NCBI GenBank assembly: GCA_002314855.1
Contig: DCHQ01000061.1
Span: forward strand, 1-29,222
Length of the DNA: 29,222 nucleotides
Origin: Lachnospiraceae bacterium UBA1748
Lineage (GTDB): Bacteria; Bacillota; Clostridia; Lachnospirales; Lachnospiraceae
Direction of reading: 5' to 3'
Shown: positions 17,101 to 24,503 of the stretch, piece by piece
How the letters are laid out: each line of letters opens with the position of its first letter
How positions within the stretch are numbered: position 1 is the stretch's first letter
Notes under the pieces: generated by a model
The model's database searches: none
What the model was told of the DNA's origin: nothing
The model's input: only the letters and a program-made list of their open reading frames with translations
Made by a program: the position numbers and the translations under genes

Positions 17101-18985
17101 TGGATTTACACCTGATGTGAATTTAGGAACATATTACGAGAGTAATATGAAAAAGAAAATACTTAAGACCTTAAATGAAGAAAAAACAGAAAACTTTGAA
17201 GTATTTCGTGAGTTTGGAGAGGATTCCTTCGTGGGTGAATTCAAAAAGGCACTTGAAGCAATTGAACTCTTCAGTATGGTAACTGGAATTGTAAACAGTG
17301 ATACAACAGAGATGGAGATGGCATTTATTGATACCTTCAAGAAATCAATGAATAGGTATATAGAAGGTGTTACTCAGACAAAGGCTGAGATAGAGGATAA
17401 TGAGACAAAGGAGATTATTGAAGAGAGAATTAGAATTCTTAAGGAGCTTAATACGACCTTTGATACAGCAACGAAGGGACTTCTTGATACAACAATTGAT
17501 AAGGATGTTCTTGATGAGATTAATGCGAATACTATCTCGTATGTCGAGGATACAACCTACTCTAAGAACATGGATGAGAGTAATATAAAGGATATTCCGC
17601 TCTTTTTACATGAGCCTAATATGAATGATGTTAAGCAAAGTACAATAGGTGACTGCTGGCTTCTTTCATCCCTGCTTGCTGTTGTTAAGATGAACCCTGA
17701 TTTTATCAGAAGTATGTTCCATGATTTGGGTGATGGAAATGTTCTTGTCAGATTATATTCTCCTGTTGGTAATGATGAAAAATATCTTGACCCAGACTAT
17801 CAAGAATTTAAAAAGGGTACAAAACTTGTTCCTGTTTATTTTAAAGTGAAAAAGCATTATGAAACAGGCTATGGTAATGCTTCTGACTGTACATGGGTAC
17901 AGCTTTTTGAAAAGGCTTATGCACTTGGAGGATTTAACGGAAGAAACGTTGCTAAAGTAAGAGGAAACAGGCTCTACAATGTTGCAGACGAGCTTACAAG
18001 TGGTAGCATAGGTAAATCAATAAGCATCATCACTGGTAAAATTACTGAAAAAACAGATGTAAATAAAGATATTAAAAATGAAGAATTTTTTGGGGATATA
18101 TTTGTTAGTGGCCTTATAGCTGGACTTGACACGTATGAAGGAGACATTGTTAAGAGAGCGGTTGAAGAAATTAAGAACATGTCCGAAGAGCAAAAAAAAC
18201 AAGGTGATGATAAATATTTCAATGAGGATTTGATAATATCTGATATTAATCGTTTTATTGTCAAAGAAGCACAAAACAGAGTATTAGAAGATTTGCTAAG
18301 GGAGGATACTGAGTTTAATAATTCATATCTAAAGGAAGGGCTATCGGAGGATGATAAGATGGCAATTCTTTTTGATAGAATAGAAGCTTTGTGGACTAAG
18401 GTTAAAGAGAATTATGATACTATGAAGAGTGGTAAACCATTAAAATTTGCAGAACATCAGGTGGAATTGGAGGGTAGACAACAGATATCTATTACTAATG
18501 AGAGGTATGATAAAAAGAAGGCCAGTGAAGTGACAAAGAGAAAACGTTTGGCAAGATACTTTGAAAATCGTAGATCCCATGATTTAAGTGATGATTCAGA
18601 GTATGACAGCTTTATAGCCGATGTTAGTTATTGCATTCAAAACAAGGGAGTTATTGTCACTGGCAATGGACATTGCATTGATATTATTGACATTTCCTGG
18701 AAGCATGGAAGCTGCTTCTTGCTGATAAGGGAACCATTTAATGTATATAAAACCAGGTATAGAGTGGATGAAGATGAAAGAATAGAAAGAAAAGATTCCG
18801 GTCTGGGCAGTGTTATCATGAATCATGAGAAGAGCAGGAAGCTAATTGGAGACAAAAAGGAAATTCTTGAAGATGCATTTGGAGCAACCTGCTGGTATCT
18901 GGCAGCTGATATATTCAAATTGACTACGGATGCTTATATGACATTTCCTTCTGATGTGACAATTCCAGATCACAGGATTAAATAG
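14192..18985 (+). CDS. giant calpain-like cysteine protease, paralogue 3
   Basis: This is an intact 1,597-residue member of the same family; AAGGAG precedes the ATG by about 7 nt. The order of blocks matches paralogue 1: YDSSKSVSRNYRDYEIYK near residue 50, the central helical blocks, KRTDNHG, SDTTEMEMAFIDTFKK starting at 1036, NIKDIPLFLHEPN from 1131, then the C2-type domain with Gln1149, Cys1155 (IGDCWL), His1494 (GNGHC) and IREPFN, where Glu1514 sits in the place of calpain Asn. The end is IPDHRIK. An expansion near residue 701 repeats VPDKK three times before VPYD, where the paralogues have one copy or a variant. No signal peptide or membrane segment is seen. It may be the better expressed copy if the promoter before it is real. 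The family call is firm; substrate and role are unknown. Confidence 0.88.
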   Translation: MSDLFEEQNKAKKEEIIFYDSKEEELVLKDNEYMKYLESHSDYEYKYDSSKSVSRNYRDYEIYKAISKNKDKSFKEIEDASMYIQRKVAGCVPSENVERIEKALLNICKNSFMRNVGNDVIKKLAEHLLVGLDYKNGEDPNAISNMEMFSYGKLALKELYIRQMIQIEKKYGKKLVNMSPTEYLKNRVAIDHDLSCINDMTLFFNEYKEEEESDEVLALAKKAKYYSDVLEILEYRSEIYTRNIEGDINSKGELSREKLTEIRELKSELEKEAKDSDVSRKLKHSDVNLDMIFQNTESRKEKALSAIERGKDALEEALGNQREADDLAERIDDENASLKLDAISKSFRKVKRLMMLPDDSFISKYPEMIAECSRFKNDFKQVMNNDYFANLKEKYGNLKEEDALNAPHEDQAKIEIYKEYQNIINLVDAEECYKEPLSSIKNRIDNIAKHGHTEGESLYSGEILLDKSSRKILDLKKEKTEVLPKSLIDMKAELKAPIFKVDSFDEKGVYKLLETISEIKRYKEFNKGEYVLSQPHDEFLKCEFYLENEELIRETFNLRLRLLHIDDKFQFRIMKDGYEADKARFNENITRLAGIFSDKTNKIIISEDRNERKEYARDLLEKNLTSYKDKKKEIRKTLSELEVDEKVRDFLEDSNGYVFLSKLPKEKEPAYNVAKATLLEDVKALKELGDYRDELIGSGNVPDKKVPDKKVPDKKVPYDSFMRMFDLYNIRVKQVADKLKRDGEFSDHGFFTNRREIEEICIMGDFLSKNAKSSGIIDDLIKKYEGDDKNLELLTDLENFEKTDKLFQTFIKYSNFVFLCQVSRDCENIEMFTDKGYEKLDRNAIEKAKVNLRNKSRNKIEAYRRSYYRDAHKEEIKASNRREFLKNAVGKELTAMERRRKTSFLHSLASPITSLFGSCLQALSWWNRTKRTDNHGEERYDECKSVFANKLGDIEEFQKGKIPKLDSGDAGFTPDVNLGTYYESNMKKKILKTLNEEKTENFEVFREFGEDSFVGEFKKALEAIELFSMVTGIVNSDTTEMEMAFIDTFKKSMNRYIEGVTQTKAEIEDNETKEIIEERIRILKELNTTFDTATKGLLDTTIDKDVLDEINANTISYVEDTTYSKNMDESNIKDIPLFLHEPNMNDVKQSTIGDCWLLSSLLAVVKMNPDFIRSMFHDLGDGNVLVRLYSPVGNDEKYLDPDYQEFKKGTKLVPVYFKVKKHYETGYGNASDCTWVQLFEKAYALGGFNGRNVAKVRGNRLYNVADELTSGSIGKSISIITGKITEKTDVNKDIKNEEFFGDIFVSGLIAGLDTYEGDIVKRAVEEIKNMSEEQKKQGDDKYFNEDLIISDINRFIVKEAQNRVLEDLLREDTEFNNSYLKEGLSEDDKMAILFDRIEALWTKVKENYDTMKSGKPLKFAEHQVELEGRQQISITNERYDKKKASEVTKRKRLARYFENRRSHDLSDDSEYDSFIADVSYCIQNKGVIVTGNGHCIDIIDISWKHGSCFLLIREPFNVYKTRYRVDEDERIERKDSGLGSVIMNHEKSRKLIGDKKEILEDAFGATCWYLAADIFKLTTDAYMTFPSDVTIPDHRIK
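16292..16336 (+). repeat. 15-bp in-frame tandem repeat in paralogue 3
   Basis: Three exact copies of GTTCCAGATAAAAAA (16292-16306, 16307-16321, 16322-16336) are followed by GTTCCATAT. They encode VPDKK three times before VPYD. Paralogue 2 has one VPDED unit at this place and paralogue 1 none, so this is a local expansion. Confidence 0.9.
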
Positions 18986-18990
18986 TTGGA

Positions 18991-18999
18991 TGTTATAAT
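18991..18999 (+). promoter_or_regulatory. extended -10 before the five-pass membrane protein gene
   Basis: TGTTATAAT matches the extended -10 consensus exactly, six bases after the stop codon of paralogue 3. There is no clear -35. It would give a leader of about 80 nt. Confidence 0.35.
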
Positions 19000-19085
19000 T
19001 TGGCAGGAAAATGAAATATCAGTCTGATAAGGAATGATGAGAAGTGTTTTCTAGGCTATGGATAATTTAAATTAGGGAGTATATC

Positions 19086-19967
19086 ATGGAGAAGATTGAG
19101 AAAGATAAAAGGACGGCATTTATTGTAGCATGTGTAGCGACAGTAATTTCAGTGCTTGGATTTATATTTATGACCTTCGGAGATAATGCTATAGATGTAA
19201 TTAATTCAGTTCTTTTATCAGGACTAATTGTGGTATCAGTAGTATCAATACCTGTTGCAGTAATTACCTGGGTTTATTATCTTGAAAAATGTCTGAGCCT
19301 TAAGAGAGAGATTAAAAGAAATAACGGCGAAGAAATTGGAGATAATAATGCGAGCATAATTCTATCGCTGATAAGCTTTTTGATAGGTTTCCTTTTAACG
19401 GTTAATACAGTTATTTACATAGCTAAGTTTGCAGGTAAGATAAGCATAGGAGTTCTCGCTTGTATTTTAGTAGTTATGATATTGTTCTGGCTTCTTATTA
19501 GTGTTTTATGCCTCAGACAGAAGAATGAGAATAAATACGCTGATGCAATAGATGAAGACGATGATAATAAGAAAAAGAAAAGAACTCCATTAACTAGTGG
19601 AATTGTGCTTATCATAATCCTTTTTTGTATCTCATGGGGGATAGGTTCAACAATAAGGACAATCAGCAGTTATTTGTCAAAAACACCGATAATACCTGAA
19701 ATTGAGGACATAAACTGCAAGGTTGATAAGGTATTAAAGATAAATGATATTCTTCAAATTGAAGGAGCAGAAGAGAATTTTGCAAGTATTTATGGATGGG
19801 TTCCAGACAATCCGGAGGATATTCAGGTTACAGCCTGGATATCTGAGGATGGTGGAAGCCTGTACGTTGGTGAGGCATCTGGAAGGCTTGAGGTCTGTAT
19901 CAGTGCGACAGGTTCAAACAACGAAACAAGAAGTAAGATAATTACAATAGTTGTAAAAGAAGAGTAA
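19086..19967 (+). CDS. five-pass membrane protein with extracellular Ig-like C-terminal domain
   Basis: I do not recognise a named family. The 293-residue product has five hydrophobic segments at about 10-32, 38-66, 90-113, 118-143 and 169-196. Charge distribution (KDKR at the start, KREIKR after segment 2, KKKKR before segment 5) places the N-terminus inside and the last 95 residues outside. That tail is beta-rich (DILQIEGAEENFASIYGW, VTAWISEDGG, LEVCISATGSN, IITIVVKEE) and resembles a bacterial Ig-like or BIG-type fold. The ribosome site AGGGAG is 6 nt before the ATG. It begins 100 bp after paralogue 3 with no terminator between and could be a membrane partner of the calpain-like proteins, or simply a neighbour. 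Confidence 0.75.
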   Translation: MEKIEKDKRTAFIVACVATVISVLGFIFMTFGDNAIDVINSVLLSGLIVVSVVSIPVAVITWVYYLEKCLSLKREIKRNNGEEIGDNNASIILSLISFLIGFLLTVNTVIYIAKFAGKISIGVLACILVVMILFWLLISVLCLRQKNENKYADAIDEDDDNKKKKRTPLTSGIVLIIILFCISWGIGSTIRTISSYLSKTPIIPEIEDINCKVDKVLKINDILQIEGAEENFASIYGWVPDNPEDIQVTAWISEDGGSLYVGEASGRLEVCISATGSNNETRSKIITIVVKEE

Positions 19968-19983
19968 AATAAGGTATTATTAG

Positions 19984-19989
19984 TATAAT
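19984..19989 (+). promoter_or_regulatory. possible -10 box for the two-component genes
   Basis: A consensus TATAAT lies 23 bp before the response-regulator start codon, with no recognisable -35 and no TG extension. The evidence is weak, but no other promoter is visible in the 45-bp gap. Confidence 0.28.
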
Positions 19990-20012
19990 ACGAATTAGGG
20001 GTGACATGAATT

Positions 20013-21620
20013 ATGTTAAAGGTTTTTTTGGTCGAGGATGAATTTATTGTAAGAGAAGGAATAAAAAAGATTATAGACTGGGCTGGAAATGGTTATGATT
20101 TCTGTGGTGAAGCCTCTGATGGTGAGAGGGCATTTCCACTTATACAGAAGCTTAAGCCAGATATTGTAATAACTGATATCAAGATGCCATTTATGGATGG
20201 TTTAGAGCTCAGCAGGTTAATTAAGAGCAAGCTTCCTGCGACAGAGATAATTATTCTTTCGGGCTACGCGGATTTTGAATATGCAAAGGAAGCAATAAAA
20301 ATTGGTGTGGCAGAGTACTTGTCAAAGCCTGTTAACGGTGAGGAGCTTCTAAGGGAGGTTGGCATTGTTGCCAAAAGAATTGAGGAAAAAAAGAGCGAGG
20401 AAATAATAAAGGAAAAATACAGGCTTGAGATGGAGGAGAATACCAAGGCAAGAAAGAGGAAGCTCTTTAATTATCTGGTTACTGGTAACAAGTCCATGAC
20501 CGAGCTCTATGAAAAGGCAGAGAAGGTTTCGGTTGACCTGACTGCTGCCTATTACAGTATTATGCTCTTTAAAGCAATGTCGAATAAGAAGGAACAGTCC
20601 TTTGAGTTTGAAGAATTTGAAAATCTCATGCAGGAGATTTCAGACGAGATATCTTCAGATAACACAATTGTATTTGACAGGGATCAGGAAGGTATAGCAA
20701 TTCTTACGAAGGGTGATTCTGAGATTAAGGTAAAGGATGTGCAGGCTGATTTGGTTGATAGAATTATTTCTATTATGAAGGAAAAAGGTCAGCTCGATTA
20801 CTTTGGCGGAATTGGATGTATCGTGGAAAGAATAAGTGAACTCCCTCGTTCCTTTGACACGGCAGGGCATGCGTTTAGCATGAGATACTTAGGAAAAGAA
20901 AGCAGATTTGTCAATTGCGATGAAATTGAGAAGACAGGTATCAGAGATGAGGTTGAGGTAGATATATTCAACATTGATACTAAGCAGATTGACAGGGGAA
21001 GATTTACTAACTTCCTGCAGCAGGGTGAGAATAGTGAGACAAAATTCTTTGTTGATGAGTTCATAAAGGGAGTTGGAGAAAAGGCCTTTGACTCTATTCT
21101 TTTCAGGCAGTACATAATTATGGATATGTATTTCTGCGTGATTGAATTTATAGAAAAGCTTGATCTTGATAAGAGTGTTATCACTCCGCCGGATGTTGCT
21201 AAGCTGTCAAGTGGTGATGGAGACGAACTTAAAAGATATCTTGAGAATATTATTACTACAGTTATTGATATGCGAAATGAAGCAGCTGGAAGTAAATACA
21301 GAGATGTTGTGACAAGAGTAAAAAGCTACATTGATGAGCATTATGCAGAGGATGAGCTTTCACTCATTGAGATTGCACGATTTGTCAATTTCTCACCAAA
21401 TCATCTCAGCACGATATTTGCGCAGGAGACAGGTCAGACCTTTATCAAATATCTTACAGATTACAGGATTAATCTTGCGAAGAATCTACTCAGATGTACC
21501 GGTCATAAGAGCAGCGAGATAAGTCTAATGGTAGGATATAAGGATCCGCATTATTTCTCGTTTTTATTTAAAAAGACTCAGGGTATGACACCTACACAGT
21601 ACAGAGAGAGTAAGAATTAG
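20013..21620 (+). CDS. YesN-like response regulator (REC plus AraC-type DNA-binding domain)
   Basis: This is a 535-residue cytoplasmic transcription regulator. The receiver domain (1 to about 125) is complete: acidic pair E8/D9, phosphorylation site D55 in VITDIKMP, S83 and K105. A middle region of about 300 residues of unknown fold follows, typical of long YesN-type regulators. The AraC-type double helix-turn-helix (about 435-535) has LSLIEIARFVNFSPNHLSTIF and ends with ISLMVGYKDPHYFSFLFKK and the PTQYR signature. AGGGGTG lies about 10 nt before the ATG. The kinase gene starts 2 bp after its stop. Its likely target is the sugar transporter operon 1.7 kb downstream, where phased repeats sit in front of the promoter. 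Confidence 0.93.
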   Translation: MLKVFLVEDEFIVREGIKKIIDWAGNGYDFCGEASDGERAFPLIQKLKPDIVITDIKMPFMDGLELSRLIKSKLPATEIIILSGYADFEYAKEAIKIGVAEYLSKPVNGEELLREVGIVAKRIEEKKSEEIIKEKYRLEMEENTKARKRKLFNYLVTGNKSMTELYEKAEKVSVDLTAAYYSIMLFKAMSNKKEQSFEFEEFENLMQEISDEISSDNTIVFDRDQEGIAILTKGDSEIKVKDVQADLVDRIISIMKEKGQLDYFGGIGCIVERISELPRSFDTAGHAFSMRYLGKESRFVNCDEIEKTGIRDEVEVDIFNIDTKQIDRGRFTNFLQQGENSETKFFVDEFIKGVGEKAFDSILFRQYIIMDMYFCVIEFIEKLDLDKSVITPPDVAKLSSGDGDELKRYLENIITTVIDMRNEAAGSKYRDVVTRVKSYIDEHYAEDELSLIEIARFVNFSPNHLSTIFAQETGQTFIKYLTDYRINLAKNLLRCTGHKSSEISLMVGYKDPHYFSFLFKKTQGMTPTQYRESKN

Positions 21621-21622
21621 AT

Positions 21623-23071
21623 ATGTTAAAAAAGATAAAAAAAATATTTTATAATGTTACTCTGACTAAAAGAATCAGATATTCATATTACCTTATCCTT
21701 ATTCCTATGATGATATTTACTGTGATATGCGTATCGAGCCTTATCATGGGTATCAGAACCAGTGATGATATGGTTAATTCAGCGGCGGTTGCAAGTGATT
21801 TCAGTTTGGAGTTTAAGGATGATTTTGACTACGAAGCATACCTTCTCATTGTTGGTAATAAGACATTACAGGAATCAAAGCTTGAGGAGCTTCTATATGA
21901 TGCAACTCAGATTGTTGATGAATTGGAGAAGCTCGGAGGTTCAAAGGAAAATATAGAGAGACTTAAGAGTATTAGAAAGTATCTTGATAACCTGAGAATC
22001 TATATAAATAGAATCGAGGAGAATCTCGGCGAGACTGACAACTATGAAAAGAATATAGAAATTTGGAAAAATGATGTACAGATTGTAACCGGTCTCGTAC
22101 AGGAGAATATGTCGGAGTACATTTATTATGAAATCAGGGATATTCAGAGGTCCAAGGAAGCAGAGGCTCATATGTATAAGAATATCCTAAAGATATCAAT
22201 TATTGCCTTTCTTGCTTCGGCGATAGTTATTATTATCTTTTCATATATGATTCCGAACTCAATTACTAAACCGGTATATGAGCTTTGTGATGTCACAAAT
22301 CAGATTGCAAATGGAGATTTGACGGTCAGGTCTAATGTTGATGCCGGAGCAGAGATAGGTGCACTTAGTGATTCCCTGAATGTGATGGTTGATAAAATTA
22401 ATGAGCTTTTAGTACAGATGAAGGAGGAGCAGATAAGACTTAGAAAGGCGGAACTTGAGCTCCTTCAGTCACAGATAAATCCGCATTTCCTTTATAATAC
22501 ACTTGGTACTATTATGTGGCTTGCTGAGGGTGGAGACAGGAAAACTGTTGTCAGTATGGTAGGAAGCTTGTCTGATTTCTTCAGGGCATCGCTTAATCAG
22601 GGTAAGGAGATAGTCACAATAAAAGAAGAACTTAATCATGTTAGGAGTTATCTTGAGATTCAGCAGGTAAGATATATGGATATTATGGAGTATGAGATAG
22701 ATATCCCAGAGTCTGTACACGAATATCTTATTCCTAAGATTACTATTCAGCCTTTGGTGGAGAATTCTCTTTATCACGGAATCAAAAATAAAAGAGGAAA
22801 GGGCAAGATTATTATTACCGCATCAGAGGATAAGGATAATGCCTATATCACTGTAAGTGATAATGGTATTGGAATGAAGGAGGAAAGACTTGCTCAGGTT
22901 ATCAAGGCGATAAAGGATAAGGAGGCGGCAGAAAACCAAATTTACGGAGTATATAATGTAAACGAAAGAATTGCACTTAAGTTTGGCGATGAGTATGGTA
23001 TTTCAATTGAGAGTGAATATGGTGTTGGAACCAGGGTTCAAATCAAGCTTCCAAAGACAAAGCTGGAGTAG
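21623..23071 (+). CDS. YesM-like sensor histidine kinase
   Basis: This 482-residue membrane kinase is the partner of the preceding regulator. It has a membrane segment at about 20-44, a short, helical outside region (about 45-187), a second membrane segment at about 188-209 and a HAMP linker (about 210-262). The His_kinase domain carries the phosphorylated His288 in QSQINPHFLYNT, and the ATPase domain has N box QPLVENSLYHGI (about 376-387), DNGIG (413-417) and a GVGTR glycine box near the end. The outside region is only about 140 residues, too small for a double Cache domain, so a four-helix type sensor is likely. Direct recognition of a binding-protein complex is possible given the neighbouring transporter, but that is inference. 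Confidence 0.93.
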   Translation: MLKKIKKIFYNVTLTKRIRYSYYLILIPMMIFTVICVSSLIMGIRTSDDMVNSAAVASDFSLEFKDDFDYEAYLLIVGNKTLQESKLEELLYDATQIVDELEKLGGSKENIERLKSIRKYLDNLRIYINRIEENLGETDNYEKNIEIWKNDVQIVTGLVQENMSEYIYYEIRDIQRSKEAEAHMYKNILKISIIAFLASAIVIIIFSYMIPNSITKPVYELCDVTNQIANGDLTVRSNVDAGAEIGALSDSLNVMVDKINELLVQMKEEQIRLRKAELELLQSQINPHFLYNTLGTIMWLAEGGDRKTVVSMVGSLSDFFRASLNQGKEIVTIKEELNHVRSYLEIQQVRYMDIMEYEIDIPESVHEYLIPKITIQPLVENSLYHGIKNKRGKGKIIITASEDKDNAYITVSDNGIGMKEERLAQVIKAIKDKEAAENQIYGVYNVNERIALKFGDEYGISIESEYGVGTRVQIKLPKTKLE

Positions 23072-23200
23072 GAGATATATGCAAAATATGCAAAATGTCA
23101 CTATATATTTGGTGATATTTCAGTAGCTAATCGTTATTCATTCAGTAAAAATGGTAAAAAAACAACTAAAATGTAAAAAAACAAACTTTTTGAGATAAGA

Positions 23201-23271
23201 AAATCAACCGTAATAATAGAATATTCAACTGATAAAAAAATCATTCATAACCATGAGAAAAATATCAACTG
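23201..23271 (+). promoter_or_regulatory. phased TCAAC direct repeats, candidate operator of the YesN-like regulator
   Basis: TCAACCG starts at 23204, and TCAACTG at 23225 and 23265. Spacings are 21 and 40 bp, close to two and four helical turns, so all three face the same side. The last copy ends about 19 bp upstream of the -35 box. AraC-family activators typically bind such direct repeats next to -35. Confidence 0.45.
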
Positions 23272-23289
23272 TTTCGGGTATTATATCAA

Positions 23290-23318
23290 TGGAAATTATG
23301 GATGATTTTTTCTATTAT
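23290..23318 (+). promoter_or_regulatory. promoter of the sugar transporter operon
   Basis: TGGAAA (23290-23295, four of six matches) lies 17 bp before TATTAT (23313-23318, five of six). The weak -35 fits an activator-dependent promoter. The leader is about 50 nt. The remaining AT-rich gap (23072-23200) shows no gene. Confidence 0.5.
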
Positions 23319-23375
23319 ATAGACAGTTACTAACGGGTACAAAAAAATAATTAATTTTTATGGAGGGTTTATTTT

Positions 23376-24368
23376 ATGAAGAAAATCAAAAAGGCAATGG
23401 CACTTGCTCTTGCAACATCAATGGCACTCGGACTTGCAGCTTGTGGAAACGGAGGCGCAAAGAGCGACTCAGGCAAGAAGGACGGCGGATTAATCAAGGT
23501 TGGTATCATCAATAACGATCCTAACGAGTCAGGTTATCGTACAGCTAACGATAAGGATATGAAGGAGAAGTTCACAAAGGAGAACGGATACGATGCATCA
23601 TTCTCATACAGCTTAAAGAACGATGAGCAGATAGCATATGCTAAGAAGATGATTCAGGATGAAGTAGATTACTTACTTCTTTCAGCAGCTGATACAGCTG
23701 GTTGGGATTCAGTTTTACAGGATGCTAAGAATGCAGGTGTACATGTAATCCTTTTCGACCGTACAATCGATGCTGATCCAAGCCTTTACGATGCATCAAT
23801 CGTATCAGATATGGCTAAGGAAGGTGAGACAGCAGTTAACTGGTTAAAGGATCAGGGACTTTCAGAGTACAAGATTATTCACATCCAGGGTGCTATGGGT
23901 TCAGCAGCTCAGAAGGGACGTTCTGGTGCTCTTGATACTCAGGTTGCAGCAGATGGCAACTGGTCAATCGTTACACAGCAGACAGCTGAGTGGAACGCAG
24001 AGAAGGCACAGCAGATTGTTCAGTCAGTTATCGATTCAGGTGAGAGCTTCAACGTAATCTACGCTGAGAATGATGATATGGCTAAGGGTGCTGTAGCAGC
24101 TCTTGATAAGGCTAACATCTCACACGGTGTTGGTAAGGACGTAATCGTTATGGGTTATGACTGTAACAAGTGGGCACTTGAGGAGCTCTTAAAGGGTAAC
24201 TGGAACTACGATGGACAGTGTAATCCATTCCAGGCTTCATACATTGTAGACATTATCCAGAAGATTCAGAAGGGTGAGACAATCTCAGAGAAGACAATCA
24301 TCATGGATGAGAAGGGCTTCGATGCTGGAAAGATCACACAGGAAGATGTTGATAAGTACGGAATCTAA
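23376..24368 (+). CDS. sugar ABC transporter substrate-binding lipoprotein (CUT2 family), first copy
   Basis: This is a 330-residue extracellular binding protein. GGAGGG lies 8 nt before the ATG. The N-terminus MKKIKK, a hydrophobic stretch and lipobox LAAC (Cys23) mark a lipoprotein. The mature protein follows the YtfQ/RbsB pattern: VGIINNDPNESGYRTAN in the first strand, VDYLLLSAADTAGWDSVLQDA, VHVILFDRTID, IIHIQGAMGSAAQKGR and VIYAENDDMAKGA. It is more diverged from YtfQ than the second binding protein at the end of the operon. Codons are visibly more biased than in neighbours (AAC, TTC, ATC, GAC favoured), as expected of a highly expressed gene, and a strong stem-loop follows. The ligand is probably a pentose, hexose or furanose sugar. 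Confidence 0.92.
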   Translation: MKKIKKAMALALATSMALGLAACGNGGAKSDSGKKDGGLIKVGIINNDPNESGYRTANDKDMKEKFTKENGYDASFSYSLKNDEQIAYAKKMIQDEVDYLLLSAADTAGWDSVLQDAKNAGVHVILFDRTIDADPSLYDASIVSDMAKEGETAVNWLKDQGLSEYKIIHIQGAMGSAAQKGRSGALDTQVAADGNWSIVTQQTAEWNAEKAQQIVQSVIDSGESFNVIYAENDDMAKGAVAALDKANISHGVGKDVIVMGYDCNKWALEELLKGNWNYDGQCNPFQASYIVDIIQKIQKGETISEKTIIMDEKGFDAGKITQEDVDKYGI

Positions 24369-24405
24369 TACTTAGAAATATTCTATAAATTAAAATAATA
24401 ATTAG

Positions 24406-24458
24406 AGGGCGCGATGGCTGGTAAGATCGAATAGACAGAACTGGCGTCGCGCCCTTTA
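24406..24458 (+). terminator. intercistronic stem-loop after the first binding-protein gene
   Basis: AGGGCGCGA (24406-24414) pairs perfectly with TCGCGCCCT (24447-24455) across a 32-nt loop, followed by only three T. The position between binding protein and ATPase suggests partial termination or 3'-end protection, giving more binding protein than transporter. Confidence 0.75.
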
Positions 24459-24503
24459 ATGATGAAAAGGCGTAATTTAATTTATATTTGGAGGTGCAAT
24501 AAG

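Noticed and set aside
16851..17120. Extra plus-strand frame inside paralogue 3
   Set aside because: It is a shadow frame; the main frame is continuous here and carries conserved family motifs (KRTDNHG).
4348..18985. Type VII or polymorphic toxin assignment for the giant proteins
   Set aside because: No LXG or WXG motif, no RHS repeats and no immunity or secretion gene could be seen, so the label would be speculation.
24459..24503. ATG 24459 as start of the ATPase
   Set aside because: It lies in the tail of the stem-loop without a ribosome site, while GTG 24504 has GGAGGTG at good spacing and matches the usual N-terminus.
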